The notes under the pieces were generated by a model. That model had not been told where the DNA came from. It saw nothing but the letters and a program-made list of their open reading frames with translations, and ran no database searches. The translations under genes and the position numbers were made by a program. Shown here one piece after another: positions 1 to 6,471 of a DNA stretch of 10,064 bases. The stretch spans positions 1-10,064 of the forward strand of contig JBGOUV010000260.1 of assembly GCA_041477815.1 (NCBI GenBank), read 5' to 3'. The stretch is from JBGOUV01 sp041477815 (GTDB lineage Bacteria > Acidobacteriota > Terriglobia > Bryobacterales > JACQDG01). Numbering within the stretch: the first letter of the stretch is position 1; each line of letters begins with the position of its first letter.

Positions 1-13
1 CGCTCAGCACTGT

Positions 14-41
14 CGCGGCAAGCGGCGTTAGCCGCGCTTTT
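14..41 (+). terminator. Probable rho-independent terminator
   Basis: A GC-rich hairpin can form in two ways: CGCGGC (14-19) with GCCGCG (31-36), or GCGGC (22-26) with GCCGC (31-35) around a GTTA loop. It is followed at once by a T run (38-41). This fits an intrinsic terminator for a plus-strand gene lying left of the window. The T run is short, and the stem could instead belong to the edge of the adjacent insertion sequence, so the call is moderate. Confidence 0.4.
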
Positions 42-65
42 CCAGGCAAAGAAATCAGCGTACAT

Positions 66-240
66 AAGGGTTAAGCAGGCCTCCCGCTGCTACGAGTTCC
101 ACGGGCCAACACCCGATGTTTACTAGCAGTGTCTCGAGCAGCGGGAGCCGCTTTGTTCCCACAACGACATGCTCAGATGCCGTCCGGAACAACCAGGACT
201 CTACTATAAGCCTTTCGCGGGAACAGAGCGCCTGCCCGAA
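66..240 (+). ncRNA. Candidate IS110 bridge RNA in the element's left end
   Basis: Three consecutive stem-loops can be folded by hand. The first pairs 73-76/150-153, 78-79/148-149, 81-91/137-147 (11 uninterrupted pairs) and 93-96/133-136 with single-base bulges. Its 36-base loop holds a small CGGG/CCCG hairpin (102-105/112-115). The second pairs 155-159/186-190, 164-166/181-183 and 168-170/177-179. The third pairs 194-197/231-234 and 199-202/225-228 around a 22-base loop. In the IS110 group, a left-end RNA of roughly this size with internal guide loops bridges target and donor DNA (IS621 is the studied example). Position directly before the transposase and the length fit. The assignment is by position and fold only: guide loops cannot be matched because the right end of the element is gone. 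Confidence 0.45.
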
Positions 241-241
241 T

Positions 242-247
242 GAGGAG
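242..247 (+). promoter_or_regulatory. Ribosome binding site of the IS110 transposase
   Basis: GAGGAG lies 8 bases before the ATG at 256. This is a good Shine-Dalgarno match and supports that start. Confidence 0.6.
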
Positions 248-255
248 ATTGCGAG

Positions 256-669
256 ATGAACGTTGATAGCACTGACGAACCCCGCTTTGCTGCTTATGTG
301 GCCATAGACTGGGGCGACAGTAAACACGTCTGGTCCTTGCAGCCGGCTGACTCGGATCGGCGCGAGGGCGGCGAGATCGAGCATAGTCCGGAAGCGGTTG
401 CGGCGTGGGCGGCAATGCTGAGCGCTCGCTTCGACGGTCAGCCTGTCGCTGTCGCGGTGGAGCAATCGCGCGGCCCTTTGGTCTTTATGCTCGGCAAGTA
501 CGAGCAGCTGCACGTCTACCCGATTCACCCCCGCGCCGCCGCGCAGTTCCGCGCCGCGTTGTTTCCTTCCGGCGCCAAAGACGACCCCAGCGATGCCGAG
601 CTGCTACTGGATCTTCTGACACATCATCGCGCCCATCACGCACCAGCGGCAACAAGGAAGACTTTGTAA
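256..669 (+). pseudogene. IS110-family transposase, N-terminal fragment (DEDD domain only)
   Basis: The 137-residue product is the RuvC-like N-terminal domain of an IS110-type transposase. The DEDD acidic residues are visible: D18 in AIDWGDSKH, E69 in AVEQSRG, and D110 and D113 in AKDDPSDAELL, with spacing as expected for the family. The usual following motif (DLLTHHR) is present at about residues 118-124. After that the reading frame runs out of frame into hutH sequence, and the last ~10 residues are not transposase. Full-length members are roughly 330-450 residues and carry a second, C-terminal domain with a conserved serine, which is absent here. The start has a good ribosome binding site. 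The fragment is presumably inactive, although the catalytic acidic tetrad itself is intact. Identification of the family is confident; the exact break is known only to about 10 bases. Confidence 0.85.
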
Positions 670-938
670 GCATGGGTATGACCGCGGCGCTCCAGCTCCA
701 GCAGGTGGTCGAGCATACCCGCCATGTCCTGGCCATCGAAGCCCTTTGCGCCGCTCAGGCCCTCGACTTCCTGCTGCCCCTCCAAACCGGCCCTCGGGCC
801 CAACCGGCCTACCAGGCGATTTGCTCGGTTTCGGCCGCCGTCCGGGGAGACCGGCAGCTTTCCACTGACATCGTCCGGGTGGCGGAGCTCCTCCGGCAGG
901 GTGGCTTGGATTATACTGAAACGCAACGGTCGTCATGA
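642..938 (+). pseudogene. hutH: Histidine ammonia-lyase, C-terminal remnant
   Basis: From 642 the frame reads TSGNKEDFVSMGMTAA, the conserved segment near the end of histidine ammonia-lyase. It is followed by about 80 residues typical of the helical C-terminus (LAIEALCAAQALDFLLP, then a DRQLSTDI segment) and a stop at 936-938. The intact enzyme is about 500-520 residues, converts L-histidine to urocanate and builds its MIO cofactor from an Ala-Ser-Gly triad. All of that lies upstream and is missing, so this remnant cannot be a working enzyme. Its frame happens to stay open back to an ATG at 405 inside the transposase, but that part is a shadow. Its stop codon overlaps the next gene's start in ATGA, which suggests that an intact hutH was once co-transcribed with the phosphoesterase. 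No other hut gene is visible in the window. Confidence 0.8.
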
Positions 939-2401
939 TCCCCATTCCCGAGTTCGACGAGTTCCACACCGTCTCCGACCTCCACATGGGCGGCGAGCCC
1001 GGGTTTCAGATCTTCACCCAGGGACCGCTGCTGGCCAGGCTGATCCAATCGCTGGGAGACGGCCCCCCAGCCGAGGCCCGGGTGGCCCTGCTGATCAACG
1101 GCGATATGGTCGACTTCCTGGCGGCGCGCAACCCACGTTACTTCGACCCTCTGGGCGCCATCGCCAAGCTGGACGACATCTGGAAAGAGGAGGCTTTTGC
1201 GCTGGTCTTTGCCGCCCTGCAACGCTTCGTCTCCCGGCCGAACCGGTACCTGATCATCACGTTGGGCAACCACGATCTGGAGCTGGCCCTGCCCTGGGTC
1301 CGGTCCCACCTGCTGGCCAGGCTCTCCGGCGGTGACGACGCCGTCCGCGGCCGCATTACCCTCTCGTTCGAGGGCGCCGGCTTCGCCTGCTCGGTCGGCG
1401 GCGCGTCCATCCTCTGTCTCCACGGCAACGAAGTGGATCCCTGGAACGTGGCCGATTACGAAACTCTCCGCCGCCAGGGCCGTGACGGCCTTCGGGATCT
1501 CCCCTTCCGCAACTGGACCCCCAACGCCGGAACCAAGATGGTCATTGATGTCATGAACGGCGTCAAGAAGCAGTTTGCCTTCGTCGACCTGCTCAAGCCC
1601 GAAAAGGAGGCCGTGGTTCCGGTCCTGCTGGCCCTCGACTATTCTCAGGCGCCCAAGCTGGCCAAAATCGTCGCCGTCACTTCGCACCTGACGTGGGATC
1701 GGATGCGTCTGGCGACTGGTTTTCTCTCCGCCGAGGACAGCGGGTCCGGGGCCGTGGCGCTCGACCTTCAAGCCGACCCCACCAGCGCCCTCGACCGGCT
1801 GATCAACCAGACCTTCCGCCCCACCGACCTCGGTCCGGGGACGGCCGGCTCCGAGAAGCTCCTCGACGACATCGAGAGGCTGGTCGATGAGAACGCCGAC
1901 CCGCTGCAATTGCTCGAAGGCGCTCAGGCCGCGGAGCAACTCGGCATGTTCGGCGCCGCCTGGGACTGGATTCGCCGCAAGCCGCCTGTCGAGGTTCTCC
2001 TGGAAGCCCTGGAGGGAGTCAAACAGGACCACAGCTTCGACCTCGGCGAGCAGGACGATACCTATCAGCGAATCGACGAATGGGCCGGCGCCGGCTTCGA
2101 CTTTGTCATCACCGGCCACACCCACCTGGAGCGCTTCATCCGGCGCAAGTCCGGGGGGGTCTATTTCAATACCGGCGCCTGGGTCGCGCTGATGCGCCTT
2201 ACCGAGGAAACGCTGTCCTCCCCGGGAGCGTTTGAGCCCACCTTCCAGCGCATCCAAACGTCCTCCACCGTGGCCGCGCTGGGCGATCTGGTGGAGTACC
2301 GCCCGGCGGTGGTGTCCATCCGGCGGGAAGGCAGCCAGGTCCGCGGCGTCCTGCAACGCGTCGAGGCCGGCGGTAGTCTGAAGTTCATCGCCGGCAGTTG
2401 A
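935..2401 (+). CDS. Calcineurin-like metallophosphoesterase with a large insert
   Basis: The 488-residue protein has all the classic two-metal phosphoesterase motifs: D15 and H17 in SDLHMGG, G56-D57 in NGDMVDF, G111-N112-H113-D114 in LGNHDLE, H163 in CLHGNE, and H395 and H397 in ITGHTHLE. The fold therefore binds two metal ions and hydrolyses phosphomonoesters or phosphodiesters; the substrate cannot be read from the sequence. No signal peptide or membrane segment is seen, so it is probably cytoplasmic. About 230 residues separate motif IV from the final GHTH, far more than in small family members, and this segment looks mostly helical with several acidic stretches (about 260-380). The ATG overlaps the hutH stop (ATGA) and no clear ribosome binding site precedes it, consistent with translation coupled to hutH. 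The stop overlaps or nearly touches the CHAT gene. It could be a nucleotide, cyclic-nucleotide or lipid-precursor phosphoesterase; the CHAT partner makes a signalling or conflict role possible, but this is inference. Confidence 0.88.
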   Translation: MIPIPEFDEFHTVSDLHMGGEPGFQIFTQGPLLARLIQSLGDGPPAEARVALLINGDMVDFLAARNPRYFDPLGAIAKLDDIWKEEAFALVFAALQRFVSRPNRYLIITLGNHDLELALPWVRSHLLARLSGGDDAVRGRITLSFEGAGFACSVGGASILCLHGNEVDPWNVADYETLRRQGRDGLRDLPFRNWTPNAGTKMVIDVMNGVKKQFAFVDLLKPEKEAVVPVLLALDYSQAPKLAKIVAVTSHLTWDRMRLATGFLSAEDSGSGAVALDLQADPTSALDRLINQTFRPTDLGPGTAGSEKLLDDIERLVDENADPLQLLEGAQAAEQLGMFGAAWDWIRRKPPVEVLLEALEGVKQDHSFDLGEQDDTYQRIDEWAGAGFDFVITGHTHLERFIRRKSGGVYFNTGAWVALMRLTEETLSSPGAFEPTFQRIQTSSTVAALGDLVEYRPAVVSIRREGSQVRGVLQRVEAGGSLKFIAGS

Positions 2402-2409
2402 GATCCGCC

Positions 2410-4311
2410 ATGCGCACTGTCACCTTGGAATTCCTCCGCCACGGGCCGCCTTACAACCAACTGCTCTCACCGGTCACGCAATATCTGGGACTCTGCGGCA
2501 ACCACGGCGCCGTCACCGTCCAACTGAAGTTCGAGCACTCCGAGTTTCTGGTTCGCCTGCGGGCGCTCTCTTACAAAGACAGCCAGGAAACCCGCGAGCT
2601 GCAGCTCGGGGCGACCGCCCGCGAGATGGGCGAGATTCTGGCCTGTCTGCCCGGCCTGATCGCCGAGCTGGCCGAGTGCCGCGACCACCGCGCGGACCTG
2701 GTCCACTTGCGGCTCATCCTGAGCGCCAACGAGCTGGCCCTGCTCCCCTTCGAGGCTGCCGCCGCTCCCAAGGGCTTTCCCGGCGCCGGCCAGTTCCTGG
2801 CCCTGCAACCGGACCTGCCTCTTTGTATTACTCGTGAAGTACGCCGCGTCTCCGGCCACCCCGACGTCTGGCCGCGGAACCCCAGGATTCTGTTTGCCGC
2901 GGCCTCTCCCGCGGGCGTGGCCCCGGTCCCGCTTCATAATCATCTGCTGGTCCTGCGGCGCGTCATTGAGCCGTGGGTGTACTATCTCCACGGTCACCCC
3001 GAGGAACGGCGCCTGGAAGTGGCCAAGCATCTGACGGTGCTGCCGCAGGCCACCGCCGACGACCTGCAGCGGGCCTGCGCCTCGGGGGACTACACTCACA
3101 TCCATATCCTGGCCCACGGCCTCCCGGTGGAGAGGTCCGGAGACCGCCGTTTTGGCCTGGCCCTGCACGACAGCCGCGACCCGCGCCAGCTCGACTTGGT
3201 GGAAGGCCCCCGTCTGGCCACCCTGTTGCGCCCTCTGACCGAGCGGGGCAAGCCCCAATTGGTGCAGCCCACGGTGGTCACCATCGCCGCCTGCGACGCC
3301 GGCAACGTCGGTTCGGTGGTCGGCGCCGGCGCCAGCGTCGCTCACGCTCTCCATGAGGCCGGTATCCCCCTGATCGTGGCCTCGCAGTTCCCTCTATCGT
3401 TCGCCGGATCGGTGCTCCTGACCCAGTCGCTCTACGAGGACCTGCTGTGGGGCAAGGATGTGCGGTGGCTCCTGTACCATCTTCGGCGCCAGCTTCAGAG
3501 CCGGGTCCCGGAAACCCACGATTGGGCCAGTGTGGTCGCCTACGCCTCCCTGCCCCCCGACCTGGACACCCAGTTCGCAGATCTCCGTTTTCGTCAGGCC
3601 AAGCGCTCCCTCGATGGGGCCCTCAGCTACGTCGACCGCGCCATCCGCCCCGGCCAAGAGCGTCCCGACGACAAGGATCTGAAGCCGGCCCTCCAAAAAC
3701 TGGCCCGCGCCCGGCGCCGGATGGAGGAGTTGCTCGACGAAGAGGATCAGGACCGGGGAAAGATTTTCGGCCTGCTGGCCGCCGCCGAGAAACGCCTCGC
3801 CGAGATTCTCTATCGAGCCGGCCAGGCGAACATTTCGATCCGCGACATTACCGCCACGCTGCCGCAGGCCCTGGAGTATTACCAGCAGGCCTTCCTGTCC
3901 GATCGCTCGAAGAGCTGGTACCTGGTGCAGATGCTGGCCCTTGCCGCCGTTCTGAAGGGGGGCGCTGCCGTCGACGCCGATCTCTGGAACTTGGCCCGGC
4001 TCCTCTCCCTGCAGGAGCTCCAAAGCATCGAGCACGAAACGCAGGCTTGGGCCCTGGGCAACCTCGTCGAGCTTTTCCTGATCTCGCTCCTCTTGCAGGA
4101 TCCCCCGCCCAACGCCCGCGAGCAGGCCCTCGATTATGCCCGCCAGCTGCGCGCTCGGGCCGAACCGGACTCGTTCCCGGTGCATTCCACTCTCCGCCAG
4201 ATGCGGCGCTACCTCGACTTCTTCGAGTCCCCACAGCCGGAGTGGGAGCAAGTGGTCCGGCTGGCTACGGACCTGTTCGACGCGCTCCCGGCGTCCCAGC
4301 AATCTTCGTGA
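2410..4311 (+). CDS. CHAT-domain (caspase-like) protein with helical, TPR-like C-terminus
   Basis: The 633-residue protein (from ATG 2410) carries a CHAT domain at roughly residues 130-385. The catalytic dyad is visible: H236 in IHILAHGLP and C295 in TIAACDAGNVGS. Downstream conserved features include a GIPLIVASQFPLS segment and a typical helix ending in LLYHLRRQL. A preceding segment with LILSANELALLPFEAA matches the usual start of CHAT modules. CHAT proteins are clan CD cysteine peptidases related to caspases and separases; known members include TPR-CHAT (Csx29) and proteases that activate bacterial gasdermins. The first ~110 residues are unrecognised. Residues ~390-633 look helical and TPR-like, resembling the C-terminal repeats that often sense or bind partners in CHAT proteins. 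No signal peptide is seen. A TTG start at 2398, overlapping the phosphoesterase stop, would add four residues; the ATG is preferred because the recognisable protein begins there, although its Shine-Dalgarno is weak (TTGAGA). Substrate and trigger are unknown. Confidence 0.88.
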   Translation: MRTVTLEFLRHGPPYNQLLSPVTQYLGLCGNHGAVTVQLKFEHSEFLVRLRALSYKDSQETRELQLGATAREMGEILACLPGLIAELAECRDHRADLVHLRLILSANELALLPFEAAAAPKGFPGAGQFLALQPDLPLCITREVRRVSGHPDVWPRNPRILFAAASPAGVAPVPLHNHLLVLRRVIEPWVYYLHGHPEERRLEVAKHLTVLPQATADDLQRACASGDYTHIHILAHGLPVERSGDRRFGLALHDSRDPRQLDLVEGPRLATLLRPLTERGKPQLVQPTVVTIAACDAGNVGSVVGAGASVAHALHEAGIPLIVASQFPLSFAGSVLLTQSLYEDLLWGKDVRWLLYHLRRQLQSRVPETHDWASVVAYASLPPDLDTQFADLRFRQAKRSLDGALSYVDRAIRPGQERPDDKDLKPALQKLARARRRMEELLDEEDQDRGKIFGLLAAAEKRLAEILYRAGQANISIRDITATLPQALEYYQQAFLSDRSKSWYLVQMLALAAVLKGGAAVDADLWNLARLLSLQELQSIEHETQAWALGNLVELFLISLLLQDPPPNAREQALDYARQLRARAEPDSFPVHSTLRQMRRYLDFFESPQPEWEQVVRLATDLFDALPASQQSS

Positions 4312-5084
4312 TCCCTTTACTGGTCTTGCTGCAAGCCGCGACGGCCGCCGACCCCCTCGCTATCGTCCGCCGTGCCGCGAGCGTGGACGACAGCAACTTC
4401 CAGATCGCCCGCCGCTACACCTTTGTCCAGCGCGTCGAGGAGCGCGTCGCCCGCTCCACCAAATCGGAGACCTACGACATTTTGTTCCTCTACGGCGCGT
4501 TCTACCGGCGCTTGATCGCCCGCAACGACCAGCCCCTCTCCCCGCCGGAGGAGAAGCAGCAGCAGGAAAAGCTGGACCGCCAGGCCGAGAAGTGGCGGCG
4601 TAACCCGCCTGTCCGGGAGGCGCGGGAACGCGAGCGCACCCGCGCCGTCCTGCGCCTGATCCCCGCTGCCTACCACTTCCGGCTGGCCGGCGAAGAGACC
4701 CTGGACAGCCGCCCCGTCTGGGTCCTGGAGGCCACGCCCCAGCCCGGCTACCGGCCAGCCCTCCCGGACGCCCGCTATCTTCCCAAGCTGCGCGGCCGTC
4801 TCTGGATTGATAAGACTGACTACCACTGGGTGCGGGTGCAGGTCGAAGTCATCGAGACCATCTCCTTCGGCCTGTTCCTGGCCCGTATCGGCCCGGGCTC
4901 GGGAATGGACTTCGAGCAGGTCCGCGTCAACGACGAAGTGTGGCTTCCCCGGCGCGTCCTGCTGCGCGCCGCCGTCCGGGTGGGGCTGGTGAAGAAGATC
5001 CAGGGCGAGATCGAGATCACCTATCGCGACTTCCGCAAGTTCCAGGCTGACGCCGACGTGCGGTTCACCGAACCGCGACCGTGA
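4308..5084 (+). CDS. Probable exported protein, LolA/LolB-like fold (tentative)
   Basis: The product is 258 residues if read from the GTG at 4308, which overlaps the CHAT stop in GTGA. No other start fits, because the next in-frame Met lies deep inside the protein. Residues 2-13 are a short hydrophobic stretch ending in ATA, which could be a minimal signal peptide, but there is no positively charged n-region, so export is uncertain. A highly charged helix (about 80-116, rich in E, K, Q and R) follows the first ~75 residues. The rest is beta-rich with GRLWIDKTDYHWVRV and later VWLPRRVLL and ITYRDFRKF. This pattern resembles outer-membrane lipoprotein-sorting (LolA/LppX-type) proteins and many uncharacterised Acidobacteriota proteins. 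No catalytic motif is visible. The overlap implies co-translation with the CHAT gene, but the role is unknown. Its end overlaps the convergent S41 peptidase gene by 20 bases. Confidence 0.75.
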   Translation: MIPLLVLLQAATAADPLAIVRRAASVDDSNFQIARRYTFVQRVEERVARSTKSETYDILFLYGAFYRRLIARNDQPLSPPEEKQQQEKLDRQAEKWRRNPPVREARERERTRAVLRLIPAAYHFRLAGEETLDSRPVWVLEATPQPGYRPALPDARYLPKLRGRLWIDKTDYHWVRVQVEVIETISFGLFLARIGPGSGMDFEQVRVNDEVWLPRRVLLRAAVRVGLVKKIQGEIEITYRDFRKFQADADVRFTEPRP

Positions 5085-6471
5085 GAGAGCGGATGGCGCG
5101 CTGGATCTGGGCGTCCCGCTCGGCGTCGACTTCATCGCCCTTCTCCACGCCGAACGCCAGGTTGTAGATCTCGGTCTTCAACCGGATCCGGACCCACTCC
5201 CGGTTGGCGCTCCATTCGCTGAGCCCCGGCCGGATCTGCCGCCCCGACAGGAACTGCTGAAACTCATCGAGCAACTCCGGCGTCACCTCCAAGCCGGCCG
5301 GCAGGTTGCGGTGCTGGGCCGTGTAATCCTGGGCGAACTGCAGGAATGAGGAGCTGGCTTCGAGCACGGCCCGTAAGGGCGTCAAGCCCTCCAGGGACAC
5401 CGGTTCATCCGGCGTGATGCCGCCTTTGCCCGGCTCCGCCTGGGGCGTGTGCAGCGAGGTCAGGCGCTTCTGAATGGACCGGCCGCTGGGGGTGAAGTAG
5501 TAGGCGGTGGTGAGGGCCAGTCCCGTACTCTCCTTGAGATCGAACACGCGCTGCACCAGGCCCTTGCCGAAGGTCGGCTCCCCCACGATGACCGCCCGTT
5601 TGTGGTCCTGCAAGGCCCCGGCCACGATCTCCGACGCCGACGCGCTCTTGCCGTTCACCAGCACCGCCACCGGCACGTCCAGCGGCTTGGCGTCCGCCGG
5701 GACCTTGATCTCTTCGGGCGGCCCGCTGCGTCCCCGCACGGTGAGGATCAACTGGCCCGGCTGGAGGAAGGTCGCCGCCACTTCCAATGCCGCCGGCAGC
5801 ACGCCACCCGGATTGTCGCGCAGGTCCAGCACCAGCCCCCGCAGCTTGGCGGCGCCGAGCTTTTCGAGCGCCTTGTCGAACTCGTCCGGGGTGGCGTCGT
5901 CGAAGCTCTCCATCTTGATGTAGCCGATGCCGGGCCGCAGCAAAAACGCGCGTGACACGCTGGGCGAGGCCAGCTCCGCTGGGACCAAGGTGAACGTCAT
6001 CAGGGTCGCCACCCCCGGACGCCGCACCATCAACTGCGCCGGCCGCTGGCGCGATTCGCGCAGCAGTTCTACGAGTTGCTCCAGCTCCAGGCGGTCCAGA
6101 CGGTAGCCGTTGATATCGACGATCTCATCCCCGGCTCCCAGGCCGGCCCGCGCCGACGGAGTCCCCGGCAGCGTTTGCAGCACCACCACTCGTCCCGGCC
6201 CGATCGATACCACGCTCCCGAAACCCTTCTGCACCGAGCTCTGCATGTCCTTCAACGACCGGAACTGGTCCGGATCGAGAAAGGCCGAGAACGGATCGAG
6301 ACTGTGCAGCAACCCCGGAATCGCCCCGCCATAGAACAACTGCTCCGGCGGCACCGGATCGGCGTAGTTCTCCTCCACCGCGACGTAGGCCTGGGCAAAC
6401 TGCTTCAGCAGCTTGGCCATCTCCTCCTCCGAGACGGCGGCCGCCAGCAGCAAGCCTAGGATCATCCTCAT
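5065..6471 (-). CDS. S41-family C-terminal processing peptidase with PDZ domain
   Basis: The 468-residue protein is a carboxyl-terminal processing protease (CtpA/CtpB/Prc type). After a short hydrophobic start (about residues 3-13) come a helical segment, a PDZ domain (about 80-165, with the GLGAGDEIVDINGY signature) and the S41 core with LVLDLRDNPGG. The catalytic residues are in place: Ser278 in KSASASEI, and Lys303 and Gln307 in GKGLVQ, the Ser-25-Lys-4-Gln spacing of the family. Such enzymes trim or degrade periplasmic proteins from their C-termini, and some act on peptidoglycan-hydrolase regulators. The first Met overlaps the ddl stop (ATGA), so translation is coupled; an ATG two codons later is also possible. 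The signal sequence is unusually short. It is the last gene of the minus-strand operon. A cell-envelope role fits the neighbouring ligase but the substrate is unknown. Confidence 0.93.
   Translation of the reverse strand: MRMILGLLLAAAVSEEEMAKLLKQFAQAYVAVEENYADPVPPEQLFYGGAIPGLLHSLDPFSAFLDPDQFRSLKDMQSSVQKGFGSVVSIGPGRVVVLQTLPGTPSARAGLGAGDEIVDINGYRLDRLELEQLVELLRESRQRPAQLMVRRPGVATLMTFTLVPAELASPSVSRAFLLRPGIGYIKMESFDDATPDEFDKALEKLGAAKLRGLVLDLRDNPGGVLPAALEVAATFLQPGQLILTVRGRSGPPEEIKVPADAKPLDVPVAVLVNGKSASASEIVAGALQDHKRAVIVGEPTFGKGLVQRVFDLKESTGLALTTAYYFTPSGRSIQKRLTSLHTPQAEPGKGGITPDEPVSLEGLTPLRAVLEASSSFLQFAQDYTAQHRNLPAGLEVTPELLDEFQQFLSGRQIRPGLSEWSANREWVRIRLKTEIYNLAFGVEKGDEVDAERDAQIQRAIRSLTVAVR

Larger units (their letters stand above)
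60..641 (+). mobile_element. Remnant of an IS110-family insertion sequence (left end plus truncated transposase)
   Basis: The segment holds a structured non-coding leader followed by the N-terminal part of an IS110-type transposase. It then breaks into unrelated hutH coding sequence. IS110-group elements are known to carry a long left end with a non-coding RNA, a DEDD transposase and no terminal inverted repeats, so the left boundary cannot be fixed by eye and position 60 is an estimate. The right boundary (about 630-642) is placed where transposase-like sequence stops and the histidine ammonia-lyase motif begins. The transposase C-terminal domain and the right end of the element are missing, so this copy cannot move on its own. 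Confidence 0.7.

Noticed and set aside
205..210. TATAAG as a -10 promoter element for the transposase
   Set aside because: No convincing -35 box lies 16-18 bases upstream, and the site falls inside the loop of the third predicted stem-loop.
405..938. A 177-residue open frame running from inside the transposase through the hutH remnant
   Set aside because: Only the part after about 642 resembles a protein family. The first ~79 residues are an arginine-rich out-of-frame shadow of the transposase.
911..2356. A long minus-strand open frame (481 residues) opposite the phosphoesterase
   Set aside because: It has no family motifs and mirrors the phosphoesterase, whose complete metal motifs prove the plus strand. 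Long shadows are common in GC-rich DNA.
3447..4307. The upstream in-frame extension of the LolA-like gene
   Set aside because: It overlaps the CHAT gene in another frame and is a low-complexity Pro/Arg/Gly-rich shadow. The GTG at 4308 is the sensible start.
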